A DNA stretch of 64,000 bases from Anaerolineales bacterium (GCA_020850595.1 JADZEK010000016.1:1-64000); one strand, 5' to 3'; positions 26,545 through 34,200 are shown, numbered from the stretch's first letter. Notes: generated from the sequence alone by a model not told the origin. Translations and numbers: made by a program.

Positions 26545-27540
26545 TCAATACGTGCGCGTGGGGTAACCGATGTAGCGCGCAAGCCGGTCGCGCTTGAAAT
26601 ACCAGCGCGGCACGCCGCCGCCGCCCTCCGCCAGCCGCTTCCGCTCCAGGTGCGTGAACAGCCAGAAGAACGGCGTCTCCACCGCAAACGGCTGCCAGCG
26701 CTCCGGCGCGAGCAGGCTGCGCGTGCCGGGGTCGAAGTTCGGGGCCTCGCGGGTCGTATCCAGATATCCCGCCGCCGACACCGTGAACGCCTCGATCTGC
26801 ATCCGGCCCTGAAAGCCGCGCAGCACCTGGGTCATCTCGGCTCCAAAGAACACCTCAATCACCTGCCACGGGTTGCGGCCCAGCACGCCCAGTTGGTCCA
26901 CCTTGGTCACGCACACCGCCACGTGCCGGTCCGGCCGCGGCTGGCTCGCCAGCAGTTGCAGCAGGTTCGACACCATCAGCGTGTACTGCGCCTGCGTGTA
27001 CTGAAACGCCGCGCCCGTCTGCGGCGTGGGCGCGGCTTGCGCGGCGCTGGCCCCAAACAGCGCCGCCAGCCCTTGTCGCGCGGCGGCTTGCTCGCTCGGT
27101 TGCGTCGCAGGCGCGGCGGCCGCGTTGTCAATCAGGCTTGGGTCGAGCACTGCAATCACGCATTGCGCGTCGCGCAGCGGCACCATCACCACGTTGTTCA
27201 CGCCCTGCATCAGCAGTTCGCCCGGCGCGTCGCGCACCACAATGCTGTGCGTGTGCGCGCTTAGCCGGTGCGCCGGGGTGTCGTGCTCCGGCCGCACCTT
27301 GCGCTGGAACATCCACACCTTGTCGTAGGCGTCCGCCGTGGCCTGGTTCTGCGGCGCCTGGAACGCCTTGGCCTGGGCCTGCGCCACCGCCTCCGGCTGG
27401 GCCAGCACGTACTCGAACTCCGGGTCGTCCTGGTTGATCTTGTGCAGCGCGCGCGCCAGCGACTGCATCAGCCAGGTCTTGCCTGAGCTGCTCGGCCCCC
27501 AAAACGCAATCTCGCGCGGCAGGTTATCCGTAGTCGGCAT
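26545..27540 (-). CDS. small GTPase of a GTPase/GAP1-type system
   Basis: 331 residues. Walker A is GPSSSGKTW (15-23), the G3-like motif is RDAPGE (103-108) and the G4 motif VTKVDQLG lies near residue 213. The G3 Asp-Ala-Pro-Gly in place of DTAG, and NNVVMVPLRDAQCVIAVLDPS, fit the double-GTPase (DO-GTPase) group found beside GAP1 proteins. There is no membrane helix. It lies between the SH3-type membrane protein and the GAP1-like protein on the same strand, so the four genes probably form a signalling or defence module. Naming is by motif and neighbourhood. Confidence 0.7.
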   Translation of the reverse strand: MPTTDNLPREIAFWGPSSSGKTWLMQSLARALHKINQDDPEFEYVLAQPEAVAQAQAKAFQAPQNQATADAYDKVWMFQRKVRPEHDTPAHRLSAHTHSIVVRDAPGELLMQGVNNVVMVPLRDAQCVIAVLDPSLIDNAAAAPATQPSEQAAARQGLAALFGASAAQAAPTPQTGAAFQYTQAQYTLMVSNLLQLLASQPRPDRHVAVCVTKVDQLGVLGRNPWQVIEVFFGAEMTQVLRGFQGRMQIEAFTVSAAGYLDTTREAPNFDPGTRSLLAPERWQPFAVETPFFWLFTHLERKRLAEGGGGVPRWYFKRDRLARYIGYPTRTY

Positions 27541-27621
27541 AGCTCAAATCGTAATTCACTCAGAACTTGTTCGCACCGGCCGGCATCACCGTTGCCTGTT
27601 GCAGGGCGCCTCATTGCGCTC

Positions 27622-27708
27622 AGGCACCCTCTTTTCGCCAGCGCTGTACTCAGCGCGGGACAAGGTCCCGAACGCTCTTGTCGGGATGGGGGCCGGGGGG
27701 TAGGTTAC
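27622..27708 (+). repeat. REP-like repeat, long variant, copy B
   Basis: Begins GGCACCCTC and ends GGGGGGTAGGTTA like the short copies, but contains an extra block with ACAAGGTCCCGAACG and CTTGTCGGGATGG. The same block occurs in copy C at 29290. It lies just upstream of the GTPase gene. Confidence 0.65.
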
Positions 27709-27734
27709 CCCTGCGCCTTCATCCTACCACGCCG

Positions 27735-28871
27735 CTACTCGCCCGGCGTGGTCACCACCACGAAATCAAACGTGGCCCGCGCCCGCGCCACCACCAGCGC
27801 GATCCCGCCCCCTGCGTACAGCCCCGCCGCGTCCTCCAGCGTCACCTCGAACGGGTCGGCGTCGTTGAACTGCACCGTCAGCACGTTGTCATCCGTAAAC
27901 GTCAGGTGCAGCCAATCGTCCTGCTCGTCGGTGCAGGTGTTCGCGCCGGGGTCCACCGAGCGTGTGAACACCGGCTCGTTCACCGCGTACACGCCGATCT
28001 GGCAGTTGCGCTGAATCCGCACCTCGTAATACGTCACGCCGTTGTCGCGGAAGCGCACCCCGACGTAGCTGCCCGTCACGAAGTTGACGCGCGCGAATGT
28101 CGTCACCAGCTCGAAGGCCGGCACGTCTCGCAGCGCCGCCGACGTCGGCCGCAGATAGTCCACACCGTTCGTGGTCAGGACCAACTGCGCCTCGCCATAG
28201 CCGCTCACTACTGGTGACACCGCCTGGCCTGCGCTGCTGACCCAGACATTCTCGTTCGAGATCAGTGTGTCATCAGCCGCCACGCGCCGGCCCTCCACCA
28301 GCCCCAGCAGGTACGAGATCTCGTAAATGTTGGCCTGGCACGCCCCATCCCCGCGCTCCAGGTTGTCCGACCGCATCCAGCCCACCAGCCCGTCGCTGGT
28401 CTCCACCTGCACCCAGCCTTGGTCCTCCAGCCGCGCCACGATACTCAGCGCCGCCCCGCGCTCCAGCGTCGTCGCGTCGCGCACCTGCCCGCCGCCCGGC
28501 ACGGGGTACAGCCGCCGGTCGTCGCCCGTCAGCGTGGCCGGGCAGGCCACCACCGCCGGCGGCAGCGTGGCTGTGGCCGTCGGCGTGTTGGTGGGCGTGT
28601 TGGTCGGGGTGGGGGTGATGGTCGGCTGCGCCGCTTCCGTCAGCGTCGCCCCCGCGACAGCTGTTTCGGTCGGGAAGTGGGCGGCCAGCGTGGCGCGCGC
28701 GTTCTGCGTGGCCCGGTTCACCTGCGCCAGTTGCGTCACCGCGTTGGCCGTCAGGATCGCCCCGCGCCGTTCGGCATAGCGCGGCGCGTAGAATGCGCCC
28801 GCTAGGGCGCACGCCGCCACCAGCAGCCCCAGCGCGGCCACCACTGTCAGCGTTACGCGGTTATTCCACAT
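27735..28871 (-). CDS. membrane-anchored protein with SH3b domain and jelly-roll-like C-terminus
   Basis: 378 residues. An N-terminal transmembrane helix (VTLTVVAALGLLVAACALAG) is followed by a short helical stretch, a Thr/Pro linker (ITPTPTNTPTNTPT), a bacterial SH3 domain around residues 110-175 (LSIVARLEDQGWVQVETSDGLVGW is its core) and a C-terminal beta-rich domain (GSYVGVRFRDNGVTYYEVRI, later LHLTFTDDN and FEVTLEDAAGLYAGGGIAL) resembling laminin-G or concanavalin folds. The soluble part is expected outside the membrane. It could be the sensor arm of the neighbouring GTPase system. Confidence 0.65.
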   Translation of the reverse strand: MWNNRVTLTVVAALGLLVAACALAGAFYAPRYAERRGAILTANAVTQLAQVNRATQNARATLAAHFPTETAVAGATLTEAAQPTITPTPTNTPTNTPTATATLPPAVVACPATLTGDDRRLYPVPGGGQVRDATTLERGAALSIVARLEDQGWVQVETSDGLVGWMRSDNLERGDGACQANIYEISYLLGLVEGRRVAADDTLISNENVWVSSAGQAVSPVVSGYGEAQLVLTTNGVDYLRPTSAALRDVPAFELVTTFARVNFVTGSYVGVRFRDNGVTYYEVRIQRNCQIGVYAVNEPVFTRSVDPGANTCTDEQDDWLHLTFTDDNVLTVQFNDADPFEVTLEDAAGLYAGGGIALVVARARATFDFVVVTTPGE

Positions 28872-28881
28872 ACTGGGGCGT

Positions 28882-29118
28882 CTACAGGGCGCGCAGGCCC
28901 GTCTCCAGCCACACCAGCACAGCCGCGCCCGCGCCCACAGCCGCCAGGGCCAGCAGCGCGATCACCACGCCCATCGTCATCAGCGTACGCGCCTCGTGCC
29001 GGTAGCTGTAGCCAATCAGGGGATAGCGGCGAGAGTCGCACAGCGGGCAGGGCACGCCCAGGTTCGGCTCGCGCGGGCTGCCGCAGTGCTCACACAGCAC
29101 ATAGCGGATGCGTTGCAT
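28882..29118 (-). CDS. small zinc-ribbon membrane protein
   Basis: 78 residues. An N-terminal zinc ribbon (CEHCGS then CPLCDS, about 9-28) is followed by one transmembrane helix (VVIALLALAAVGAGAAVLVWL). It starts the minus-strand module and ends 10 nt before the SH3-type gene. The arrangement would hold a zinc ribbon at the inner face of the membrane. The promoter at 29130-29158 leaves almost no leader. Confidence 0.7.
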   Translation of the reverse strand: MQRIRYVLCEHCGSPREPNLGVPCPLCDSRRYPLIGYSYRHEARTLMTMGVVIALLALAAVGAGAAVLVWLETGLRAL

Positions 29119-29129
29119 AGCTGCCGCCC

Positions 29130-29158
29130 CTTATACCAGAACCGCCATAAACGTGCCA
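29130..29158 (-). promoter_or_regulatory. promoter of the GTPase/GAP1-type operon
   Basis: Minus strand -35 TGGCAC (29153-29158), 17-bp spacer, -10 TATAAG (29130-29135). The start codon at 29118 is about 11 nt from the -10, so the mRNA is nearly leaderless. Confidence 0.45.
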
Positions 29159-29289
29159 GCGCCGCCTCCCCGCCGAAACGGGACCGAACCGCCGCTCCGG
29201 CGTCATCATCTGCCCTGCCGCCGCCGCATTTCGCATAGCCGTCACCTGTGACGCCAGTGAACCGCTGAATACATGGCTACCCGCTCGCA

Positions 29290-29357
29290 CAGGCCCCCTC
29301 TACGCGCCGGAGACAAGGTCTTGAACGCCTTGTCGGGATCGGCTGGGGGTGAGGTTG
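29290..29357 (+). repeat. REP-like repeat, long variant, copy C
   Basis: Begins AGGCCCCCTC and ends GGGGGTGAGGTTGG. It carries the ACAAGGTCTTGAACG and CTTGTCGGGAT block of copy B. The rest of the 379-bp gap between the divergent genes at 29118 and 29498 holds their two promoters and nothing else recognised. Confidence 0.6.
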
Positions 29358-29430
29358 GTAGTGCGCCCCGTTCCAATCAAACTCGGCCCTCCGACCCCTA
29401 ACCGCGTACCGCTTGCCTCCAATATCCCAC

Positions 29431-29458
29431 TTGCGCGCAGTTGCACCTAACCTATACT
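29431..29458 (+). promoter_or_regulatory. promoter of the FG-GAP surface protein
   Basis: -35 TTGCGC (29431-29436), 16-bp spacer, -10 TATACT (29453-29458). A GGGGGA ribosome-binding site follows at about 29485. Confidence 0.5.
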
Positions 29459-29497
29459 CTGCCCATGCCGTAGTGTTGCTTCCGGGGGACAGCCGCG

Positions 29498-30871
29498 ATG
29501 CCCACTCCACCCACCGCGCCGCCAGGGTCAGCACCTAATCGCCTCCGCGCCGTCAGCCTGGCCGGCCTCACCGCCGCCGCCCTGCTGCTCGCCCTCTGGC
29601 TGCTCCTGGGCGCCTCTCAGCCCCCCGCCTGGGCCGGCGGCAACTACGCTATCCTCCAGACCTACCCGAACCCCTCCCCGGCTCCCGTCACCGACGGCGG
29701 CGAGGAGTTTGGTTACTCCTTGGCCTACTTGCCCAACTCCAACCAGCTCATCGTCGGCTCTTGGAGTGACCAAGTGACGACAACCATCCCGGGTGGCCTG
29801 GTTTACCTCCTAAATGCCACCACTGGCGCGGTCAATCACATACTCTCGCGGACGGTGCCGGCCGCAAGTGACCAGTTTGGTGCTTCGGTCAGCGGCGTTC
29901 TAACCGCTGTGGTTGTCGGCGCACCCAAGGTTGATGTGAGCGGCCCCAGTAATACTAACGACGGAGCAGTTTTTCTTTACGATGCTACGACCGGCGCACT
30001 GATCCATTTCTATCCCCATCCGTCAGCTGCGGCAAACGACGAATTTGGGACGGCTGTAGCGATCATTAGCGATACTATCGTGGTCGGTGTGCCAAAGTAC
30101 AACGGCAGCCATACGGATGTCGGCCGGGTCTACCTATGTCGAATGGAAGAAGGCGACTGTCCTACAGTGGTTGATAACCCTTCGACCGGTGCCGCGGGTG
30201 ACGGGGACAAATTCGGCCTAACGGTGGTTGCATTACCGGGCGGCTTTGCGGTTGGCGCGCCCGTGGATGGCAGCCACGGTACGGTCTATGTCTATAGTTT
30301 TGATGGAGCCGCGGCGACGCTCACGACTGTGATCTCGACCACGCTGACTGCCTCGGGCGATCAATTCGGCCGGTCTCTCGCTGTGGTCGGCGACAAGCTG
30401 CTCATCGGCGCACCCTATGACGGCCTGGACAACACCGGTGCGGCTTACCTTTATGACCTTAATGGAACTCAACTGCACAAGTTCACCGATCCTGACCCGC
30501 ATCCTAATGACCGATTCGGTACGGCGGTTGGCGGCGACGGGAACCTTATGGTTGTCGGGTCGGCTGAAGACGATGCTGGTGCAAATGACTCCGGCCTTAT
30601 CAGTATTTTCGATAATGACAGCGGTACCGACTACCCGTTTGTCCAATCGGTCGGCCCGAGCGCGCCTTCAAGCGGCCTCAACTTCGGCTTTGCTCTCACC
30701 CCGCTCAATGGCGATTTCGCCGTCAGCGCCCTCAAGGCCGACCAGGGCGCGACCGACGCCGGGGCCGTCTATCGCGTGGGCTATCAGGCCGTCCCGCCCA
30801 CGGCTACCGCCACGGCCACTGCTACTGCCCCGCCCAACGGCATCTTCATCCCGGCCGCCCACCGGCCATAA
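29498..30871 (+). CDS. secreted FG-GAP beta-propeller surface protein
   Basis: 457 residues. An N-terminal signal peptide (hydrophobic core LAGLTAAALLLALWLLLGAS, likely cleavage after WAG) is followed by about seven FG-GAP-type repeats. Each has D-x-FG or E-F-G plus V-GAP-like turns (DQFGASV, DEFGTAV, DKFGLTV, DQFGRSL, DRFGTAV), giving an integrin-alpha-like propeller. A Thr/Ala linker (PPTATATATATAP) then leads to the tail NGIFIPAAHRP. A Thr/Pro linker plus short I/V-F/Y-I/L-P tail is common on exported proteins in this phylum and may be a sorting signal. Base composition is less GC-rich than that of its neighbours. Confidence 0.85.
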   Translation: MPTPPTAPPGSAPNRLRAVSLAGLTAAALLLALWLLLGASQPPAWAGGNYAILQTYPNPSPAPVTDGGEEFGYSLAYLPNSNQLIVGSWSDQVTTTIPGGLVYLLNATTGAVNHILSRTVPAASDQFGASVSGVLTAVVVGAPKVDVSGPSNTNDGAVFLYDATTGALIHFYPHPSAAANDEFGTAVAIISDTIVVGVPKYNGSHTDVGRVYLCRMEEGDCPTVVDNPSTGAAGDGDKFGLTVVALPGGFAVGAPVDGSHGTVYVYSFDGAAATLTTVISTTLTASGDQFGRSLAVVGDKLLIGAPYDGLDNTGAAYLYDLNGTQLHKFTDPDPHPNDRFGTAVGGDGNLMVVGSAEDDAGANDSGLISIFDNDSGTDYPFVQSVGPSAPSSGLNFGFALTPLNGDFAVSALKADQGATDAGAVYRVGYQAVPPTATATATATAPPNGIFIPAAHRP

Positions 30872-30892
30872 TGTGCTATCATCCGGCGCTAA

Positions 30893-31008
30893 TAGCCGGG
30901 CAGCTCTGGTGGGGTCTCGGGACCCAGGCCGATGCTTCGTCGGCCCGGCACGGTTGCTGCCGCTGAAGTTAGTGCCAGACTACGTCTGGTTGCAGAGCTG
31001 CCCGGCTA
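30893..31008 (+). ncRNA. candidate retron msr-msd RNA
   Basis: A 116-nt segment closed by a perfect 16-bp inverted repeat: a1 TAGCCGGGCAGCTCTG (30893-30908) and a2 (30993-31008). Between them are four hairpins: GGGTC/GACCC (30912-30925), GGCCGA/TCGGCC (30927-30945), CGGCA/TGCCG (30946-30962) and CCAGAC/GTCTGG (30975-30989). A TATCAT -10 at 30877-30882 would start the RNA close to a1. A retron-type reverse transcriptase begins 5 nt after a2. This is the arrangement of retron msr-msd loci, although the RNA is short and lacks a long msd stem. Confidence 0.65.
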
Positions 31009-31012
31009 CGCC

Positions 31013-31984
31013 ATGAACTTCCTCAAAGCCTTTGGTCGCCTGGGTGGCCGCGAACGCGGCCTGGCCGAGTTGGCCCGCTGGCTGGGCCTGCCCGAAACCG
31101 AATTGCGCCCCTGGCTCAGTTCCGCCCCGGCCTGGGCGCGCGGCTACGACTACACCCGCTTCACCATCCCCAAGCGCCGCGGCGGCGCCCGCACCATAGA
31201 CGCCCCCGGCGACAAGCTCAAAGCGCTCCAGCGCCGCGTCCACCAGCGCCTGCTCGCCGGCCTCAAACTCAACCCGGCCGCCACCGGCTACGTGCGCGGC
31301 CGCTCCATCGTGGATAACGCCCGCCCGCATACCCAGCAGGCCGTCGTCATCAACGTGGACCTGGCCGACTTCTTCCCCTCCATCACCGCTGACCGGGTCA
31401 AGGCCGTCTGGCGCGCGCATGGCTGGAATGACGAGGCCGCCACCGCCCTGACGCACATTTGCACCCTCGACGGCCGCCTGCCGCAGGGCGCACCGACCTC
31501 GCCCGCCCTCAGCAACCTGGTCTGCCGCCGCCTCGACAAGCGCCTGTCCGAACTGGCTCGCCGCTGCGCTGGCGCCTACACCCGCTATGCCGACGACCTG
31601 ACCCTCTCGCTGCCGTCGCTTGGACGCAACCGGCGCCGCCGCCCAGGCCCGCCGCGCTCTGGCCCGGCCCAACCGCGCCTCGCCCAACGCGCCCGCCACA
31701 GCCGCAAAATCATCACCCAACTGCGCGAGATCATCGAGGCCGAAGGCTTTCGCATCCAGTGGAAGAAGCGCCTCCGCCTCCAGCGCGCCCACCAGCGGCA
31801 GACCGCCACCGGCCTCGTCGTCAACGCTGTTGTCAACCTCCCGCGCGCCACGCGCCGCCTCATCCGCGCCATGCAGCACCGTGACCGCCTGGGTCAGTTG
31901 GACGAAGCCGGCCGCCGCCGCTTGCAGGGGCTGGTAAACTTGCAACAGATGGTCCTCAAGCAGCGCAATTCGACTGGGCGGTGA
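31013..31984 (+). CDS. retron-type reverse transcriptase
   Basis: About 323 residues from the ATG at 31013; an in-frame ATG at 30932 lies inside the ncRNA and is rejected. Motifs in order: IPKRRGGARTIDAP (RT1-2 region), GYVRGRSIVDNA, VDLADFFPSI (RT3), LPQGAPTSPALSNLV (RT4), YTRYADDLTLSL (catalytic YADD, RT5), then EGFRIQWKK (RT6) and ATGLVVN, matching the retron VTG motif. It should copy the adjacent RNA into msDNA. An unusually basic stretch rich in Arg and Pro lies between RT5 and RT6 and may reflect an insert or compensated frameshift. The stop lies 1 nt before the ABC-F gene. Confidence 0.85.
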   Translation: MNFLKAFGRLGGRERGLAELARWLGLPETELRPWLSSAPAWARGYDYTRFTIPKRRGGARTIDAPGDKLKALQRRVHQRLLAGLKLNPAATGYVRGRSIVDNARPHTQQAVVINVDLADFFPSITADRVKAVWRAHGWNDEAATALTHICTLDGRLPQGAPTSPALSNLVCRRLDKRLSELARRCAGAYTRYADDLTLSLPSLGRNRRRRPGPPRSGPAQPRLAQRARHSRKIITQLREIIEAEGFRIQWKKRLRLQRAHQRQTATGLVVNAVVNLPRATRRLIRAMQHRDRLGQLDEAGRRRLQGLVNLQQMVLKQRNSTGR

Positions 31985-31985
31985 G

Positions 31986-33659
31986 ATGAGCGAACAAGTC
32001 ATTTACTCGATGATGCGGGTCGGCAAAGTCTACCCGCCCAACAACAAACAGGTGCTGCGCGACATTTCGCTGTCGTTCTTCTACGGCGCGAAGATCGGCG
32101 TCCTCGGCCTCAACGGCTCTGGCAAAAGCACGCTGCTCCGCATCATGGCCGGCGTCGAGCAAGACTATCTCGGCCAGACCGCCGGCTCCAAAGGCTACAC
32201 CACGGGTCTGCTGGCCCAAGAACCGGAGCTAGACCCCGCCAAGACCGTGCGCCAGGTCGTCGAAGAAGCCGTCCAGCCCATCGTGGACGCGCTGGCCGAA
32301 TTCGAGCGCATCAACGCCCAGTTCGCCGAGCCAGATGCCGACTACGACGCCTTGCTTGAAAAACAGGCCCAGGTACAAGAAACGCTCGACAAGCACGACG
32401 CCTGGAACCTCGACAGCCGCCTCGAGCTTGCCATGGACGCGCTGCGCTGCCCGCCGCCCGACACGTCCATCAGCGTGCTCTCCGGCGGTGAGCGCCGCCG
32501 CGTGGCCCTCTGCCGCCTCCTGCTACAAGAGCCGGATATCCTCCTGCTCGACGAGCCGACCAACCACCTCGACGCCGAGTCGGTCCACTGGCTTGAGCGC
32601 CACCTCCAGCAGTACGCCGGCACCGTCATCGCCGTCACCCACGACCGCTACTTCCTCGACAACGTCGCCGGCTGGATTTTGGAGCTAGACCGCGGCTACG
32701 GCATCCCCTGGAAAGGCAACTACTCCTCCTGGCTGGCTCAGAAACAGGCCCGCCTCGCCAACGAAGAGAAGGCCGACCAGCGCCGCCAGAAGACCCTCGA
32801 GCGCGAGCTGGAGTGGATTCGCATGTCGCCCAAGGCGCGTCAATCTAAGGGCAAGGCGCGCGTCACCGCCTACGAAAACCTGCTCAGCCAAGAAACTGAA
32901 CAGCGCCGCGAGGAACTGGAAATCTACATCCCCTCCGGCCCGCGCCTGGGCGATATCGTCATCGAGGCCCGCGGCCTGCGCAAAGCCTATGGCGACCGCC
33001 TGATCATTGACGACCTGTCTCTCGACGTGCCGCCCGGCAGCCTCGTCGGCGTCATCGGCCCCAACGGCGCGGGCAAGACCACGCTGCTCAAAATGATCGC
33101 CGGCGTCGAAAAGCCCGACAGCGGCGCGCTGCGCCTGGGCGAGACTGTCAAGCTCGCCTACGTGGAGCAATTGCGCGACTCGCTCGACCCCGAAAAATCT
33201 GTCTGGGAAGAAATCTCCGCCGGGTCCGACACGCTCCAACTGGGCCCGCGCAAAATGAACTCACGCGCCTACGTCGCCAGCTTCAACTTCCTCGGGGCCG
33301 ATCAGCAAAAGAAAGTCGGCACGCTCTCCGGCGGCGAACGCAACCGCGTCCTCCTCGCCAAGATGCTTAAGGCAGGCGCCAACGTCCTGCTGCTCGACGA
33401 GCCGACCAATGACCTGGACGTGAACACCCTGCGCGCCCTCGAGGAAGCCCTCGAGGCGTTCGCCGGCTGTGCCATCGTCGTCAGCCACGACCGCTGGTTC
33501 CTCGATCGCATCGCCACGCACATCTTGGCCTTCGAGGAAGACGGCACCGTCACGTGGCGCCTCGGCAACTTCAGCGACTATGAAGCCGACCGCCGCCAGC
33601 GCCTCGGCCAGGCTGCCGACACGCCGCACCGCATCAAATATCGCAGCCTCACACGGTAG
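31986..33659 (+). CDS. ettA: ABC-F ATPase, EttA type
   Basis: 557 residues with two ABC domains and no membrane part. Walker A motifs are GLNGSGKST and GPNGAGKTT. Signatures are LSGGERRR and LSGGERNR; Walker B motifs are LLLDEPTNHLD and LLLDEPTNDLD, with catalytic Glu in both. An arm insertion in domain 1 and the linker (KARQSKGKARVTAYENL) match EttA, which binds the ribosomal E site and gates translation according to energy state. The gene begins 1 nt after the reverse transcriptase stop, so the two are probably co-translated, which is unusual for this housekeeping factor. Confidence 0.93.
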   Translation: MSEQVIYSMMRVGKVYPPNNKQVLRDISLSFFYGAKIGVLGLNGSGKSTLLRIMAGVEQDYLGQTAGSKGYTTGLLAQEPELDPAKTVRQVVEEAVQPIVDALAEFERINAQFAEPDADYDALLEKQAQVQETLDKHDAWNLDSRLELAMDALRCPPPDTSISVLSGGERRRVALCRLLLQEPDILLLDEPTNHLDAESVHWLERHLQQYAGTVIAVTHDRYFLDNVAGWILELDRGYGIPWKGNYSSWLAQKQARLANEEKADQRRQKTLERELEWIRMSPKARQSKGKARVTAYENLLSQETEQRREELEIYIPSGPRLGDIVIEARGLRKAYGDRLIIDDLSLDVPPGSLVGVIGPNGAGKTTLLKMIAGVEKPDSGALRLGETVKLAYVEQLRDSLDPEKSVWEEISAGSDTLQLGPRKMNSRAYVASFNFLGADQQKKVGTLSGGERNRVLLAKMLKAGANVLLLDEPTNDLDVNTLRALEEALEAFAGCAIVVSHDRWFLDRIATHILAFEEDGTVTWRLGNFSDYEADRRQRLGQAADTPHRIKYRSLTR

Positions 33660-33808
33660 CCGCCGGTCTGACTGCCCTTGGCCGCCTGCGCCAACGTCGG
33701 TCACCGCCGCGGGCGTTCGCAAGCTGCGCGCACGACCGCATTCCGCCAACGCGCCGGGGCAGGGCGCTCGCCCCATTCTGGCTGACGGCAGCGCCGCCCA
33801 CCGCATAA

Positions 33809-33833
33809 CAAAAAAGCCCCGGTAATCCGGGGC
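33809..33833 (-). terminator. terminator-like hairpin reading on the minus strand
   Basis: Stem GCCCCGG (33816-33822) with CCGGGGC (33827-33833), loop TAAT, followed on the minus strand by TTTTTTGTT. No minus-strand gene lies just upstream, so its client is unclear. It sits between the ABC-F gene and the leader-peptide RNA. I see no plus-strand terminator for the ABC-F gene. Confidence 0.5.
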
Positions 33834-33859
33834 GAGAGGGCGAGGGGCGAGAAGGTAAT

Positions 33860-33887
33860 TTGCGAAACTTGCCGAAAGCGCTAAAAT
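33860..33887 (+). promoter_or_regulatory. promoter of the leader-peptide RNA
   Basis: -35 TTGCGA (33860-33865), 16-bp spacer, -10 TAAAAT (33882-33887). Predicted transcription start is near 33895, just before the left arm of the long inverted repeat. Confidence 0.55.
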
Positions 33888-33908
33888 AGTGCTGATCGCG
33901 TGACGCCG

Positions 33909-34160
33909 TTCTGTATCGGAGAGGCGCGCCAAGGACCTTCGACCGGTACGACGTTCTCGTCTCCCGCGGGAGGAGCCACTACATGAAGACCTACAGCAAG
34001 CCGACCCTGAAGAAGCACGCTTCCCTGAAGCAAGTCACCTTCAGCAGCCACTAAGCTCCTCGGCCGCTGATGCCTGACCGGCAGAGCAGCGCAACCTGCC
34101 CTGCCAGCACTAGCACCACTGCTCCACGTCTTGACCCTGGCGCGCCTCTCGGATACAGAA
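33909..34160 (+). ncRNA. structured RNA closed by a 26-bp stem and encoding a lasso-leader-like peptide
   Basis: Left arm 33909-33934 (TTCTGTATCGGAGAGGCGCG then CCAAGG) pairs with right arm 34135-34160 over 24 of 26 positions. A promoter lies just upstream (33860-33887) and a strong terminator just downstream (34175-34200), giving an RNA of about 300 nt whose ends are paired. Inside are a palindrome CTCCCGCGGGAG at 33961-33972, a Shine-Dalgarno GGGAGGAG and the 23-codon ORF at 33983-34054. GAGGAGC at the Shine-Dalgarno can also pair with GCTCCTC after the stop, which might control translation. A MITE is the alternative, but no target duplication is visible. Confidence 0.6.
33983..34054 (+). 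CDS. lasso-peptide-leader-like micropeptide with almost no core
   Basis: 23 residues from ATG after GGGAGGAG. The peptide has YSKPTLKKHASLKQVT, which fits the lasso leader pattern Y-x2-P-x-L-x3-G-x5-T-x exactly in spacing (Tyr4, Pro7, Leu9, Thr19), with Ala13 in the Gly position. Thr19 would be the penultimate leader residue, leaving only Ser-Ser-His as core, too short for a lasso ring. The YxxPxL part is the usual docking site for RRE (PqqD-like) proteins. No lasso protease or cyclase is encoded within the window. It may be a leader supplied in trans, a regulatory decoy or a relic. Confidence 0.65.
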   Translation: MKTYSKPTLKKHASLKQVTFSSH

Positions 34161-34174
34161 CTTGCTTCACCTCA

Positions 34175-34200
34175 CCGGGCCGGCAACGGCCCGGCGTTGT
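34175..34200 (+). terminator. terminator of the leader-peptide RNA
   Basis: Perfect 8-bp stem CCGGGCCG (34175-34182) with CGGCCCGG (34187-34194), GCAA tetraloop, followed by CGTTGTTT. Confidence 0.75.

Noticed and set aside
30932-31012. Upstream ATG extending the reverse transcriptase into the ncRNA
   Set aside because: The extra residues would be encoded by the a2 repeat and hairpins and have no RT similarity; the ATG at 31013 gives the expected N-terminus.
33983-34054. A tmRNA as explanation for the paired-end RNA with an internal ORF
   Set aside because: No tRNA-like acceptor and T-arm at the ends, and the peptide does not end in the usual ALAA-type tag.
33909-34160. Interpretation of the long inverted repeat as a MITE
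   Set aside because: No target duplication flanks the arms, and a promoter and terminator frame the unit, which fits a stable RNA better. Not fully excluded.
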